Of a stretch of DNA of 64,000 bases, positions 46,507 through 55,205 are shown in pieces. Position numbers and translations under genes: made by a program. The DNA is from Actinomadura graeca (lineage in GTDB: Bacteria > Actinomycetota > Actinomycetes > Streptosporangiales > Streptosporangiaceae), in the NCBI RefSeq assembly GCF_019175365.1, contig NZ_CP059572.1, forward strand, positions 3,906,001 to 3,970,000, written 5' to 3'. Every line of letters begins with the position of its first letter. Within the stretch, counting starts at the first letter, position 1. The notes under the pieces were generated by a model that saw only the letters and a list, made by a program, of their open reading frames with translations, was not told the DNA's origin and did no database searches.

Positions 46507-48108
46507 ATGGATGCGTTTTTGCAGGATGGACACCCGACACTTGGCAGCGTGCCCGGGCCTCTGGTCCTCGCGAGTCACGATAGGACGATCTGGGCAGCCG
46601 GCGGCGGCCGCGGCGGGAGCTCGCTGTTACGGTTCGAGGACGAGGGCTGGCGCGCCTGGCCGATCGACGCCCACGGTGTGCGCGCGGTGCTGCCGCTCGA
46701 CGGCCAGAGCGCCGTCGTCGCGGGTGAATACGGTTTCCTCGCGATCGTCGACCTTTCGGTCATCGACGCTGCGATCGACGACGAGGACGACGAGGGCGTC
46801 GATGAAATCGAGACGAAGCACAGCGGCTGCTTGTTCGGTCTGACCCGCATCGGCGACCTGATCTGGGTCACCGGAGACAAAGGCTTCGTCGCCACGCTTG
46901 ATCCGCAGACCCGAGAACTGCGAGCACAACCGCGATTCACCCGAGAGCGCGTTGTCCGCGCGGTGGACGCCCCCGGCGGCGAACCGGTGTTCGTCGCCGG
47001 CCGCCAGATACTGCGACGCCTTTCCGACGGCACCACGGAGCCGATATTCTCCGGACGCGCGCCGCTGACCGACATCGCCTATTCATCTGACGGCGGCTTC
47101 GCGGTGGCCGGTGACGCGGGCCAGCTCTTTCTAGCCGTGCCTGGCCAGTCGCCAGCGCCTTGCAGCGGTGTTCCCGCGCTCGATCTGGAGTGCCTGAGTT
47201 ACGATCCGCGGCGGGACGGCTTTCTGGTCGCCGGTGAGGACGGCTACGTCGGAGTGCTCGGTCGCGATGGCGCGTTGCAGCCGTTGCCCGCCGCAGAGCC
47301 GTCGTATCGGCTCACCAGCATTCTGCCCTGGGGCAATGGCCACTTGTATGCCGGATGGATTGAGCAGGGTCCGCCCTATCGGTTCCGTGGCGCGCTGTAC
47401 TTCGATGGCGACGGTGCCCCGGGCGCGGTGTACGAGGCTCCGCGTCAGGACTTCGGCCCGCCGAGGGCGCGCACCGTCGGTCGCTCCGGCCGTCCAACGC
47501 TCGCGGTCGACGCCTGCGAGGTGATCTCGCTGGACGACGCCCAACGGCGAATGCCCGAGGTCGACTGGCCGGACCACACGTTCTCGTTCGACGAGGTCCG
47601 GTTCTACGACGGCGATGTCCACATCGCCGACACAGGCGCGCTGTTCGATGATCACAAGGACGACTATGGGGTCGCGGTCCGCGGTGATCTGATCGTCGAC
47701 GGGACGCTCGACGCCACCGCGGGCGGCGACGCCTACGGCAGCCTGCTGGCGGTTCAGGGCGACGTGTGGGCCCACGCGGCGATATTCCGCTATGGCATCA
47801 ACGCCGTGATCAGCGGCACGCTTGAGGTCGCGACCGTCCTGATGTGCGACCACGGCGACGACGGAGGCTTTCTCGGGGCCGATGTGATCCGCGCCCAAGT
47901 GCTTCACTACTCGCTTTATTTCGCCAAGCCCGAGGCCGAGATCGACGCGTTCTGCATCGGCAATGTCTACGGCGATGTCAGCTTCCCACCGAAACGCGCG
48001 AAGGAGATATTCGTCGCGGGCGTGCTCGAGGACGGCTTCCTTGAGGAGGATACGGCGGCGAACTGGCTGCGTGAGGGCAGGTCGATTCTGCGCGACGAAC
48101 GACGATAG
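46507..48108 (+). CDS. Beta-propeller protein with C-terminal beta-helix-like domain
   Basis: A 533-residue acidic protein with no signal peptide. The first 330 residues repeat short beta motifs of propeller blades (RTIWAAGGGRGGSSLLRFED, DLIWVTGDKGFVATLDP, FLVAGEDGYVGVLGRDG). The C-terminal 200 residues have the pattern YGVAVRGDLIVDGTLDA, SLLAVQGDVWAHAAIF and NAVISGTLEVATVLMCDHGD, resembling the beta-helical domain often encoded next to polymorphic toxins and in immunity-type proteins. No toxin gene is adjacent. An immunity or binding role is inference; I recognise the parts but not the whole family. Confidence 0.75.
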   Translation: MDAFLQDGHPTLGSVPGPLVLASHDRTIWAAGGGRGGSSLLRFEDEGWRAWPIDAHGVRAVLPLDGQSAVVAGEYGFLAIVDLSVIDAAIDDEDDEGVDEIETKHSGCLFGLTRIGDLIWVTGDKGFVATLDPQTRELRAQPRFTRERVVRAVDAPGGEPVFVAGRQILRRLSDGTTEPIFSGRAPLTDIAYSSDGGFAVAGDAGQLFLAVPGQSPAPCSGVPALDLECLSYDPRRDGFLVAGEDGYVGVLGRDGALQPLPAAEPSYRLTSILPWGNGHLYAGWIEQGPPYRFRGALYFDGDGAPGAVYEAPRQDFGPPRARTVGRSGRPTLAVDACEVISLDDAQRRMPEVDWPDHTFSFDEVRFYDGDVHIADTGALFDDHKDDYGVAVRGDLIVDGTLDATAGGDAYGSLLAVQGDVWAHAAIFRYGINAVISGTLEVATVLMCDHGDDGGFLGADVIRAQVLHYSLYFAKPEAEIDAFCIGNVYGDVSFPPKRAKEIFVAGVLEDGFLEEDTAANWLREGRSILRDERR

Positions 48109-48346
48109 GTCGTCCTAGGACCGCCGGGCACGGGGAAGCGGACCGCCTACCCGACGATGGCAACCGCCTCGGGTCCCTGCGCCAGTCGATATCGCAGAGC
48201 TGGGACCCCGAGAGCCGGTGGCGCGAGCGCCGGAGGAGACGCAGCAGGCCAGCTATGCCCGGTCCGCGTGCGCCGCATCAACGCGGAGTTTCGTCCTGCG
48301 ATGAACGAGCTTCGGCGGTGGAACGGGTTCATCCGGACGGTGAGGG

Positions 48347-49195
48347 CTATGACCAATCCATGTACCCGAGCCAGGACAGCACGGTGTCCGTGTCGCTGGC
48401 GGGAGCCGGTTCACGGTCCTTGTCGGCCTGGGCGAACCGTCGGCCGGACTCGAACAGCGATGCCCATACGGCCCGGGCGCACCGGCTCACCTGATTCGCC
48501 ATGCGCGGCAGATCGGCGTATCCGGCCGTCCTCGACAATGAGATCGCCGCGACCGCCCGGCCGGCTCCGCGTAAGGGCGCGGCCGCGCACGTCACGCCGC
48601 TGAAGCACTCTTCGCGATCGAACGCGACACCCGTTTCGCGCACGGTGGCCAATTCGCTCCGGAGGTAGTCGCCACGGACGATGGTCTGCCGGGTCCGGGG
48701 AGTGAAATCCTGGCGCAGCAGCGCTTCGACGGTCGCGTCACCGTAGGCCAGCAGCGCTTTGCCGGAGGCGGTGCAATGCGCGGGAAGCCGGGCGCCGACC
48801 TGGTAGGGAATGGCGGAGTGCCGAGGATTGCCGATCTGCTCCAGGTAGACCACCTCCGCCTTGTCGAGCACGCTGAGGTGCGCCCAGTGGCCGGTCTCCT
48901 GGTGGAGCGCGATCAGGTGGGGCAGGGCGGCGCGCCGGATGCGGTTGTGGTGGGACGCGAACGCGCCCAGTTCCAGCAGCCGTAATCCGAGGAAGTACCG
49001 GCGTCCCTCGCGGCCGAGCCAGCCGATCTTGACGAGCTGGTCCATCAACCGGTGGACGGTCGACTGGGCCAGGCCCGTGTGCCGCACCACGTCGGTGAGG
49101 CCGAGCGTCGAGCGCGGGCCCTCGAAGGCGTTCAGGACCAGGGCGACCTTCTCCAGCACCGACGGGGTGGACGACTCGCCGACGTCCTCGGCCAT
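48347..49195 (-). CDS. IclR family transcriptional regulator
   Basis: A 282-residue IclR regulator: N-terminal winged HTH (VLEKVALVLNAFEGPRSTLG, TGLAQSTVHRLMDQLVKIGW) and C-terminal effector domain (LSVLDKAEVVYLEQIG, HCTASGKALLAYGD, VTCAAAPLRGAGRAVAAISL). ATG 49195 is chosen because sequence upstream overlaps a large inverted repeat in the divergent promoter. It is divergent from a two-component flavin monooxygenase operon, which it probably regulates in response to an aromatic or steroid-like ligand. Confidence 0.92.
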   Translation of the reverse strand: MAEDVGESSTPSVLEKVALVLNAFEGPRSTLGLTDVVRHTGLAQSTVHRLMDQLVKIGWLGREGRRYFLGLRLLELGAFASHHNRIRRAALPHLIALHQETGHWAHLSVLDKAEVVYLEQIGNPRHSAIPYQVGARLPAHCTASGKALLAYGDATVEALLRQDFTPRTRQTIVRGDYLRSELATVRETGVAFDREECFSGVTCAAAPLRGAGRAVAAISLSRTAGYADLPRMANQVSRCARAVWASLFESGRRFAQADKDREPAPASDTDTVLSWLGYMDWS

Positions 49196-49211
49196 GGCCT
49201 TCCTCCGGTCG

Positions 49212-49258
49212 TTCTCCCGCTCACCGGAAGAATACCGGTTCTCCGCTGAGCGGGAGAA
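49212..49258. promoter_or_regulatory. Large inverted repeat, probable IclR operator
   Basis: TTCTCCCGCTCA (49212-49223) and its exact reverse complement TGAGCGGGAGAA (49247-49258), separated by 23 bp that include CCGGAAGAATACCGG. It lies between the divergent iclR-type gene and the monooxygenase gene. Confidence 0.6.
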
Positions 49259-49349
49259 GCGCAATTCGCGGCATCGTCGCGCTGATTAACGTCGGCATTG
49301 CCCGGCGAAAGCCCGGGCCTTCGTCCCTCAACATTTCCGGAGAAGGCAC

Positions 49350-50519
49350 ATGAGTGAAGAGCACGTGTTCGCCGAGGTCCGACGGCTGGCACCCACCGTG
49401 CGCGAGCGCGCCGCCGAAGCCGAGGCACGCGCCTGTGTGCCGGAGGCGACGATCAAGGAGCTGGCCGGGTCGGGCTTCTTCCGCCTGCTGCAACCCCGCC
49501 GGTACGGCGGGTATGCGGCCGATCCTTCCGTGTTCTTCCGCTGCCTGCGGACGCTGGCCCACGCCTGCGGCTCGACGGGGTGGGTCGCGGCGGTGCTGGG
49601 TGTGGAAGCCTGGCAGGTCGCGCTGTTCAACCCGCAGGCCCAGGAGGATGTCTGGGGACCGGACCGCGACGCCAGGATCTGCGTTTCGCTCGCCCCGGTC
49701 GGCACGGTGACCTCCGCCGCCGAAGGCTACCGGCTGTCGGGCCGGTGGAGCTTCGCGTCCGGGTGCGACCACGCGACCTGGGCGCAGCTCGGCGCGATCG
49801 TCCGCGACGACGAGGGCAAGCCGGTCGAAATGCGGACGTTCCTTGTGCCCAAGGAGGACTACCGCATCGAGCCGGTCTGGGACACGGTGGGACTGCGGGG
49901 CACCGGGAGCAACGACCTGGTCGTCGAGGACGCCTTCGTGCCGGTGTACCGGACGCTCTCCGCCGACGGGATCGCGTCCGCCACGAGGCCGGGGTACGCG
50001 GTGAACCCCGAACCGGTCTACCGCCTTCCGCTCGGCTCGATGTTCACGACGTCCATCGCCTCGCCGGTCGTCGGAATGGCCGAGGCGGCCTACGACGAGT
50101 ACCTCGACGCGATGCGGACCCGGATCCGGGTGACGGGCCGGGCGCCGGTGGCCGAGGACCCCTTCGCGCAGGTCAGGGTCGGCCGGGCGGCCAGCGACAT
50201 CGACGCGGCGTGGCTGCAGCTGAGCCGCAACATCGCCGACCTGTACGAGTGCGCGCGGAGCGGGGATGAACCGCCGAAAGGGCTTCGCACGCGATTGCGG
50301 CGCGACCAGGTCCTGGCGACCGAGCGGGCGGTCCGCGCCGTCGACCTGCTGATGGAGAACGCCGGCGGCGGCGCGATGCGCGTCGGGGACAGCGTCCTCC
50401 AGCGCGCCTGGCGCGACGTCCACACCGCGCGGGGCCACACGACGAACGACCCTGAGAAGGCGCTCGCCCTGTTCGGCAAGCACGCCTTCGGCTTCGACGT
50501 CGACGACCCGATGCTCTGA
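49350..50519 (+). CDS. Acyl-CoA dehydrogenase-fold flavin-dependent monooxygenase (HsaA/HpaB-like oxygenase component)
   Basis: A 389-residue protein with the acyl-CoA dehydrogenase fold used by class D flavin monooxygenases. Motifs shared with HsaA (3-HSA hydroxylase of cholesterol ring degradation) include GFFRLLQPRRYGG, ACGSTGWVAAVLGVEAW, WSFASGCDHATW, VGLRGTGSNDLVVEDAFVP and AASDIDAAWLQLSRN. It needs reduced flavin from a partner reductase, encoded 13 bp downstream. ATG 49350 follows GGAGAAGG. Other hsa or meta-cleavage genes are absent, so the substrate may be another phenol. Probable regulation by the divergent IclR protein. Confidence 0.85.
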   Translation: MSEEHVFAEVRRLAPTVRERAAEAEARACVPEATIKELAGSGFFRLLQPRRYGGYAADPSVFFRCLRTLAHACGSTGWVAAVLGVEAWQVALFNPQAQEDVWGPDRDARICVSLAPVGTVTSAAEGYRLSGRWSFASGCDHATWAQLGAIVRDDEGKPVEMRTFLVPKEDYRIEPVWDTVGLRGTGSNDLVVEDAFVPVYRTLSADGIASATRPGYAVNPEPVYRLPLGSMFTTSIASPVVGMAEAAYDEYLDAMRTRIRVTGRAPVAEDPFAQVRVGRAASDIDAAWLQLSRNIADLYECARSGDEPPKGLRTRLRRDQVLATERAVRAVDLLMENAGGGAMRVGDSVLQRAWRDVHTARGHTTNDPEKALALFGKHAFGFDVDDPML

Positions 50520-50532
50520 CGGACCGACGGCC

Positions 50533-51072
50533 ATGCCCGATGGGAAGGAAAAGGCGTTGAACCAGTTCACGGGGCTCGAATTCGAGCCGGAAATCAGCCA
50601 GGACGACTTCCGCACCACGATGAGCCGATTCGCCTCCGGGCTCACGGTCGTCGCCGCACTGGACGAGGCGGGCCTGCCCGCGGGCCTGACCTGTCAGTCG
50701 TTCGCCTCCCTGTCCCTCGACCCGCCGCTGATCCTGGTCTGCGTCGGCCGCGGATCTTCAAGCTGGGCGCGCATCGAGGGAACCGGCCGGTTCGGGGTCA
50801 GCATCCTGGCCGAACAACAGCGGGACGTCTGCGTCTCGCTGGCCCGGCGCGCCGAGGACAAGTTCGACTCGGTGCCCTGGCGGCCGTCCCCCTACGGGAC
50901 GGTGCACATCGAAGGCGCGCTCGCCACGATCGACTGCCGTATCGGCACCGTGCACGAGGCGGGTGACCACCTCGTCGTCATCGGGGACGTGCTCGATCTC
51001 GCCGTGCGGGACGAGGGGACCCCGCTGCTCTACTTCCGCGGTCGCTACGGCAAGGCAACGTTCAGATCATGA
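50533..51072 (+). CDS. Flavin reductase component (HsaB-like)
   Basis: A 179-residue flavin reductase-like protein (FMN-binding split barrel). Motifs FRTTMSRFASGLTVVAA, LTCQSFASLSLDPPLILVC, SSWARIEGTGRFGVSIL and HEAGDHLVVIGDVLDL match HsaB/HpaC-type reductases that supply FMNH2/FADH2 to the oxygenase encoded just upstream. ATG 50533 is taken; TTG 50557 after GGAAGGA is an alternative that removes eight residues. Two-gene operon with the oxygenase. Confidence 0.88.
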   Translation: MPDGKEKALNQFTGLEFEPEISQDDFRTTMSRFASGLTVVAALDEAGLPAGLTCQSFASLSLDPPLILVCVGRGSSSWARIEGTGRFGVSILAEQQRDVCVSLARRAEDKFDSVPWRPSPYGTVHIEGALATIDCRIGTVHEAGDHLVVIGDVLDLAVRDEGTPLLYFRGRYGKATFRS

Positions 51073-51257
51073 GCCCGCGTCGACGCGCTGCTCGGGTGGT
51101 CAGGGGGTTGTTCCGTCCGGGAGGGCAGCACGGGCATCGCGGGGGCGGGCACGATGTCGTCGTGGCGCGGGCTCCGTGGTCCACCGCTCCGTTCCTCGTG
51201 ATCGTGTCCTGACGCGCTGGTGGAGCGCCCGGCGGGCGTCCGCGGTCGAGGCCACCG

Positions 51258-52244
51258 ATGGAGAGGCTCCACGTGATCACGACGGTGTTCAACGGCGCGG
51301 ACTACGAGGCCGGGGACCGGTTCGACGCCTGGTGCGATCTCGTGGGCGGGATGCCGTGCCCGTACCAGGTGCGTTCCGAGCACGCGGCCGACTACGGTTT
51401 CACGTTGCGTATGGCCAGGCTCGGCGCCGCCACGGTGGCCCACACCGTGGTCCCCTCGATCCATGCCATCCGCACTCCGCGGATGATCCGGCAGGCCGAG
51501 GAGGGCGTCTACTCGCTGGAGCTGTGCCGGGGCGGCCGCATCGGCGCCGAGCAGTCCGGCCGTGAGGTGGAAGCGATCGTGGGGCAGTGGATCGTGCAGG
51601 ATTCCTGCCGCCCGCACTCGCTGTGGTCACTGGCCCGAGGCCACCGAGGTGCGGACGCGTTCGGGCTGGCCATCCCCAAATCCGTGCTGGGACTGGACGA
51701 GACCACGGTGGCGCCGTTGCTGGCCGGGCCGCTGCCGGGTGACAGCGGCGTCGGCGGACTGCTGACCGGCATGATCGGGCGGATCCTCCGCGAGCCCGGC
51801 GCGTTCGGGCCCGCGGACGGCCCGCGTCTGGGCGAGGTGCTGGGTGACCTGCTGGCGGCGATGCTCGCCCATGAGCTGGACGCAACCCGGCTGCTGCCCG
51901 AGGAGACCCACAGCCGGGCGCTGACCCTGCGGATCCAGGCGTTCGTGCTGGCCCACTTGGGTGATCGCGACCTGACGCCGACGACGATCGCGGCCGCACA
52001 TCACATCTCGGTGGGCTACCTGCACCGGTTGTTCCGCCGGGACGGCCGCACCGTCGCCGGGTGGATCCGGACCCAGCGGCTGGAACGCGCCCGCCGTGAC
52101 CTGGCCGACCCGGCCCAGTACGCGACGCCGGTACAGGCACTGGCCGCCCGGTGGGGCTTCGCGCACGCCTCGGACTTCTCCCGGGCGTTCCGCCGCGCCT
52201 ACGGCACCTCCCCTCGCGATTACCGGGAGAGCACGCACGGTTAA
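51258..52244 (+). CDS. AraC family transcriptional regulator
   Basis: A 328-residue regulator with an AraC-ligand-binding-2 type N-terminal domain (FDAWCDLVGGMPCPYQVRSE, FTLRMARLGAATVAHTVV, YSLELCRGG) and a C-terminal pair of HTHs (TPTTIAAAHHISVGYLHRLF and PVQALAARWGFAHASDFSRA, ending YGTSPRDYR). It lies after the flavin monooxygenase pair and before a small secreted I36-type protein gene on the same strand. The target is unknown. Confidence 0.9.
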   Translation: MERLHVITTVFNGADYEAGDRFDAWCDLVGGMPCPYQVRSEHAADYGFTLRMARLGAATVAHTVVPSIHAIRTPRMIRQAEEGVYSLELCRGGRIGAEQSGREVEAIVGQWIVQDSCRPHSLWSLARGHRGADAFGLAIPKSVLGLDETTVAPLLAGPLPGDSGVGGLLTGMIGRILREPGAFGPADGPRLGEVLGDLLAAMLAHELDATRLLPEETHSRALTLRIQAFVLAHLGDRDLTPTTIAAAHHISVGYLHRLFRRDGRTVAGWIRTQRLERARRDLADPAQYATPVQALAARWGFAHASDFSRAFRRAYGTSPRDYRESTHG

Positions 52245-52438
52245 GCGCTGTTCACTGTGTGCCATGTAGGTCGGGGCTTGAAGCCGGGAGAGTTGATTTC
52301 AGCGGGAAGACGGATTGGCGCCGCGGACCATTCCGGGCGCCGACCGTCCACCCGAAGCAACGATCCGGACAATCGCTCCCGCTACAGCGGCTGCGGGCTT
52401 CGACGCCCATTGCGCCGCAACGGCACAAGAAAGGAACG

Positions 52439-52819
52439 GTGAAGAACGTGAACCCGACCAACCTCATGAAGGCCGGAGCCCTGGCCGCGATGGCGGCGGC
52501 CCCGCTGATGGCCGCCACCACGGCTTTCAGCTCCACCCCGGCCGACCATGTCACCGCGGTCAAGGCCCCCTGCGAAGCGGGGTATGTGTGCATCTACCCC
52601 GGCAACAGCGCAGACGGCACCCCGATCAAGTTTAAGCGCTACGGCACCTACAACCTCAGGAACCAGCGTGGCACGCACCTGGTCGTCAACAACCAGACCG
52701 GCGGCGCGGCCCTCCGGCTGTGCCGCGCCTACAACGGCCAGCAGTGCGGCCCCCGCCTCGGCCGCGGCGCTTACCACGTCAACCTCACGCCGATCAATTC
52801 CATCGTCCTCGAACGATAA
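52439..52819 (+). CDS. Secreted peptidase inhibitor I36-like protein
   Basis: A 126-residue exported protein: signal peptide with core MKAGALAAMAAAPLMAATTA, then a beta/gamma-crystallin-like I36 module with CEAGYVCIYPGNSADGTPIK, YNLRNQRGTHLVVNNQTGG and LRLCRAYNGQQCG; four Cys suggest two disulfides. Family members include the Streptomyces metalloproteinase inhibitor SMPI; inhibition here is not proven. GTG 52439 follows AAAGGAA closely; GTG 52448 is an alternative. Confidence 0.78.
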   Translation: MKNVNPTNLMKAGALAAMAAAPLMAATTAFSSTPADHVTAVKAPCEAGYVCIYPGNSADGTPIKFKRYGTYNLRNQRGTHLVVNNQTGGAALRLCRAYNGQQCGPRLGRGAYHVNLTPINSIVLER

Positions 52820-52984
52820 CCGGCGATTCGCTTGAGCCCATTCGGCGCCTTGGCCGGGCCCGCACCGCGCGGGGCCCGGCCCGGGCACCGCAGGCGCGGC
52901 GACGTGCCCGACGGGGGTCGGCACGCCGACGTCATGGCGGTGGCCGAATTCCCTGCCAGGACGATCTTGGGTGGAGGGGTCCGG

Positions 52985-54199
52985 TCAGGTTCGGCGGATG
53001 GGGCGGGACGTCAGGGCCAGTGCGCCGATGGCGGTGAGGAGCAGGCCGTCGAACAGGGCGATCTTGTCGGGGCCCACCGTCTCGGCCAGGCCGCCGGAGC
53101 CGACGAACATCGTGATGACGCTGAGGTTCTGGGCCAGGGCCATCGTGGCGGTGGTGCGGGAAAGGTGTGATGGCGGCGCCGCGTTGATCACGAGTGGGGT
53201 GAGGTGCGTTGCGGCGATCCCGTAGCCCAGTCCGCCCGCGGACGCGGCGGCGATCGCTAGGGGGAGGTTCGGCGCCACGGCGATGCCCGCGACGCCCGCG
53301 CCCATGATGACGATGCCCGTCGCCGAGGTGAGGCCGAGGCGGTCCAGTGTTCCGCGGCGGGAGATCAGGGCGGCGACGACGAAGAAGGCGACGCTCTCGG
53401 CGCCGAGGATCCAGCCGACCGCGGTCGCCTGCCATGCGTGCATGCGCACGATCAGCGGGATCAGGAGGGGTGCGACGGGGGCGAAGAAGGCCGCCGTCGC
53501 GGCCATGACCAGCAGTGATGGTCGTAGGAGGGGGTCCCGCGCAGCGAGCTGGATGCCGCTGCGGACGTCCTGGAGCAGGCTCGTCGGCGGCCCGGGCGGT
53601 GCGGGTGTGAAGTCCGGCCGGACGGCCAGGAGCGCGACGGTGACCACGGTGAAGGCCAAGGCGTTGATGAGCGCCGCAGACGAGAGGCCACCGGCGGCGG
53701 CCACCGTGCCGCCGAGGGGGGCGCCCACGAACGCGGCGATCTGCTGGCCCGCCTTCTGGGTCGCGAGTGCGCGCGGCAGCATGTCCTCGTCGACGAGCCT
53801 GCGCACCATGGAGGTCGCGGCGGGAAGGTGGAAACCGTTGATCGTTCCTGCGATGGCGCTGTAGCAGACCAGAAGCGGGACGGGGGTGCCCGCGACGGCG
53901 GCGATGGCGGCGAGGCTCAGCGCCGCCGTCACCATGGCCGCCAGCGTGGTGATCATGACGCGGCGTGGGCCCACCCGGTCCGCGACGGCCCCTCCGACCA
54001 GCAGGAGGATCATCTGGGGCAGGACGCCGCACGCGAGCACCGTCCCCGCGGCTCCACCGCCGTGCGCGGTCGCCGCCCACTGGAGGGCGACCGAGAAGGC
54101 GACGTTTCCCGCCGTGGCGATGAGAGTGCCACAGAACCATTTCTTGTAGTCGCGGGGCAAGGGCGCTTTCGCCGTTGTCGCGGACCGGGTGAGAATCAT
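52985..54199 (-). CDS. MFS exporter of the candidate RiPP locus
   Basis: A 404-residue major facilitator with about twelve membrane helices (TLIATAGNVAFSVALQWAAT, TVLACGVLPQMILLLVGGAV, and signature loop ADRVGPRRVMI). ATG 54199 overlaps the stop of the HExxH enzyme gene (ATGA), so it is translated together with it. Its place in the precursor-modifier-transporter series makes export of, or resistance to, the modified peptide the likely role. Confidence 0.88.
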   Translation of the reverse strand: MILTRSATTAKAPLPRDYKKWFCGTLIATAGNVAFSVALQWAATAHGGGAAGTVLACGVLPQMILLLVGGAVADRVGPRRVMITTLAAMVTAALSLAAIAAVAGTPVPLLVCYSAIAGTINGFHLPAATSMVRRLVDEDMLPRALATQKAGQQIAAFVGAPLGGTVAAAGGLSSAALINALAFTVVTVALLAVRPDFTPAPPGPPTSLLQDVRSGIQLAARDPLLRPSLLVMAATAAFFAPVAPLLIPLIVRMHAWQATAVGWILGAESVAFFVVAALISRRGTLDRLGLTSATGIVIMGAGVAGIAVAPNLPLAIAAASAGGLGYGIAATHLTPLVINAAPPSHLSRTTATMALAQNLSVITMFVGSGGLAETVGPDKIALFDGLLLTAIGALALTSRPIRRT

Positions 54200-55116
54200 G
54201 CGGACACTGGCGCCGGATCGGGCTGGATGCTCTCCACCAGAACGCGGCCGGCCTCCGTCAACGGAAGCTCGTCGCGGACGGTGGCATACGCGGCGACCAG
54301 GTGTTCTCGTGCCAGCTCGGCCCTTTCGGGAATGGCGTGCTCGCCCAGGCGGGCATGCCATTCACAGAGTCGTGCGAGGACGAAGAGCTGGTGGAGCAGG
54401 CCGGCCGCGGGACGCGGGTCCTCCCGCAGCGGGGTGGAGTACGTGCGGCCGCCGTCGTCGTGCAGACACGGTGTGCTGGCGAGGACCCCGTTCAGCCGCA
54501 CGTGAGAGGACTCGTGGACGATCTCCTCCGCGAGTTTGACGGGCAGGGACAGGTCGGCGGCCTGAAGGGCGATCAGGCCGTGCGTGTAGATGTCGGCGAA
54601 TCCGATCGCCTGCCCGGCGGTGAAGAAGGTCAGGCAGGAGACGGTGGCCGACATCTCTTCGAGCATGTCCGGCCAGTGATCGCCGATCAGCCGGTGCGCC
54701 TCACGGAGGGGCTCGTGGTGATCCAGTTCCTCCGGCCGGTGGAAGGTGATCTCCGCCGTGTCGCCGGCCTGCCGCGCGTCGTCGTCGTGCCGTCCCACGG
54801 TGGCCGCCATCACCACCGGATCCAGCGGCACGAGATCGACGGCGAAGAGCCCGTCCGCCGCGCCCTTCCTTGCCCGGCCGCGGCTCTCGGTGACGGCGCG
54901 GACCATGGCCCGCCGGGACAGGGCGGGAGTGGCCCCGCCCTTTCCGGCGTAGGCGATCGAGCACGTCACAGGATGGACGAAGTCCTCGTCGAGATCCTGT
55001 TCCGCCTCAAGCGGCTCACCGCCGTACATTTCCTGTAGTCGCATCCCGAGGAAACGGGAGAGCGCGGCGCGTTCGAGCCGCGCTCTCGCCGAGTCGGGCT
55101 GCCAATGCAGCTCCAT
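54196..55116 (-). CDS. aKG-HExxH-type peptide beta-hydroxylase
   Basis: A 306-residue protein with LAEEIVHESSHVRLNGVL (His201, Glu202, His205) followed by TYSTPLREDPRPAAGLLHQL, the combined signature of the HEXXH-motif peptide-modification family now known as alpha-ketoglutarate-dependent peptide beta-hydroxylases. In that family HExxH binds iron, and the enzyme hydroxylates side chains of ribosomal peptides. ATG 55116 is 8 bp after the stop of a 26-codon peptide gene, and its AAGGAA ribosome site overlaps that stop, so both are coupled. It is followed by an MFS exporter with a 4-bp overlap. No radical SAM (FxsB-type) partner is present, unlike the best-known loci of this family. Confidence 0.85.
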   Translation of the reverse strand: MELHWQPDSARARLERAALSRFLGMRLQEMYGGEPLEAEQDLDEDFVHPVTCSIAYAGKGGATPALSRRAMVRAVTESRGRARKGAADGLFAVDLVPLDPVVMAATVGRHDDDARQAGDTAEITFHRPEELDHHEPLREAHRLIGDHWPDMLEEMSATVSCLTFFTAGQAIGFADIYTHGLIALQAADLSLPVKLAEEIVHESSHVRLNGVLASTPCLHDDGGRTYSTPLREDPRPAAGLLHQLFVLARLCEWHARLGEHAIPERAELAREHLVAAYATVRDELPLTEAGRVLVESIQPDPAPVSA

Positions 55117-55124
55117 TGGATTCC

Positions 55125-55205
55125 TTAGGCGCTGAACACCGTGCCGCCGTCCCGCTGCATCGAGAGCGGGATCTCAGGGAGGGTGACGACCGTGAGCTTG
55201 TCCAT
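55125..55205 (-). CDS. Candidate 26-residue RiPP precursor peptide
   Basis: A short gene: ATG 55203-55205, stop TAA 55125-55127, preceded by GGAGAAAGGGGA. The peptide starts MDKLTVVTLPEIPLSM and ends QRDGGTVFSA, with no signal peptide. It lies 8 bp upstream of the aKG-HExxH hydroxylase gene with overlapping stop/ribosome site, and directly downstream of SARP-like direct repeats and a -10 element. Asp, Ser, Thr, Phe and Val in the C-terminal part are plausible hydroxylation targets. The precursor call is inference from size, coupling and context; homologues next to similar enzymes would confirm it. Confidence 0.65.
   Translation of the reverse strand: MDKLTVVTLPEIPLSMQRDGGTVFSA

Noticed and set aside
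49350..51072. Assigning hsaA and hsaB outright (cholesterol catabolism)
   Set aside because: Motifs match, but no other steroid or meta-cleavage genes are nearby; related monooxygenases act on other phenols.
54196..55116. Ordinary zinc metalloprotease from the HExxH motif
   Set aside because: The PLREDPRPAAGLLH signature and lack of protease domains point to the peptide beta-hydroxylase family.
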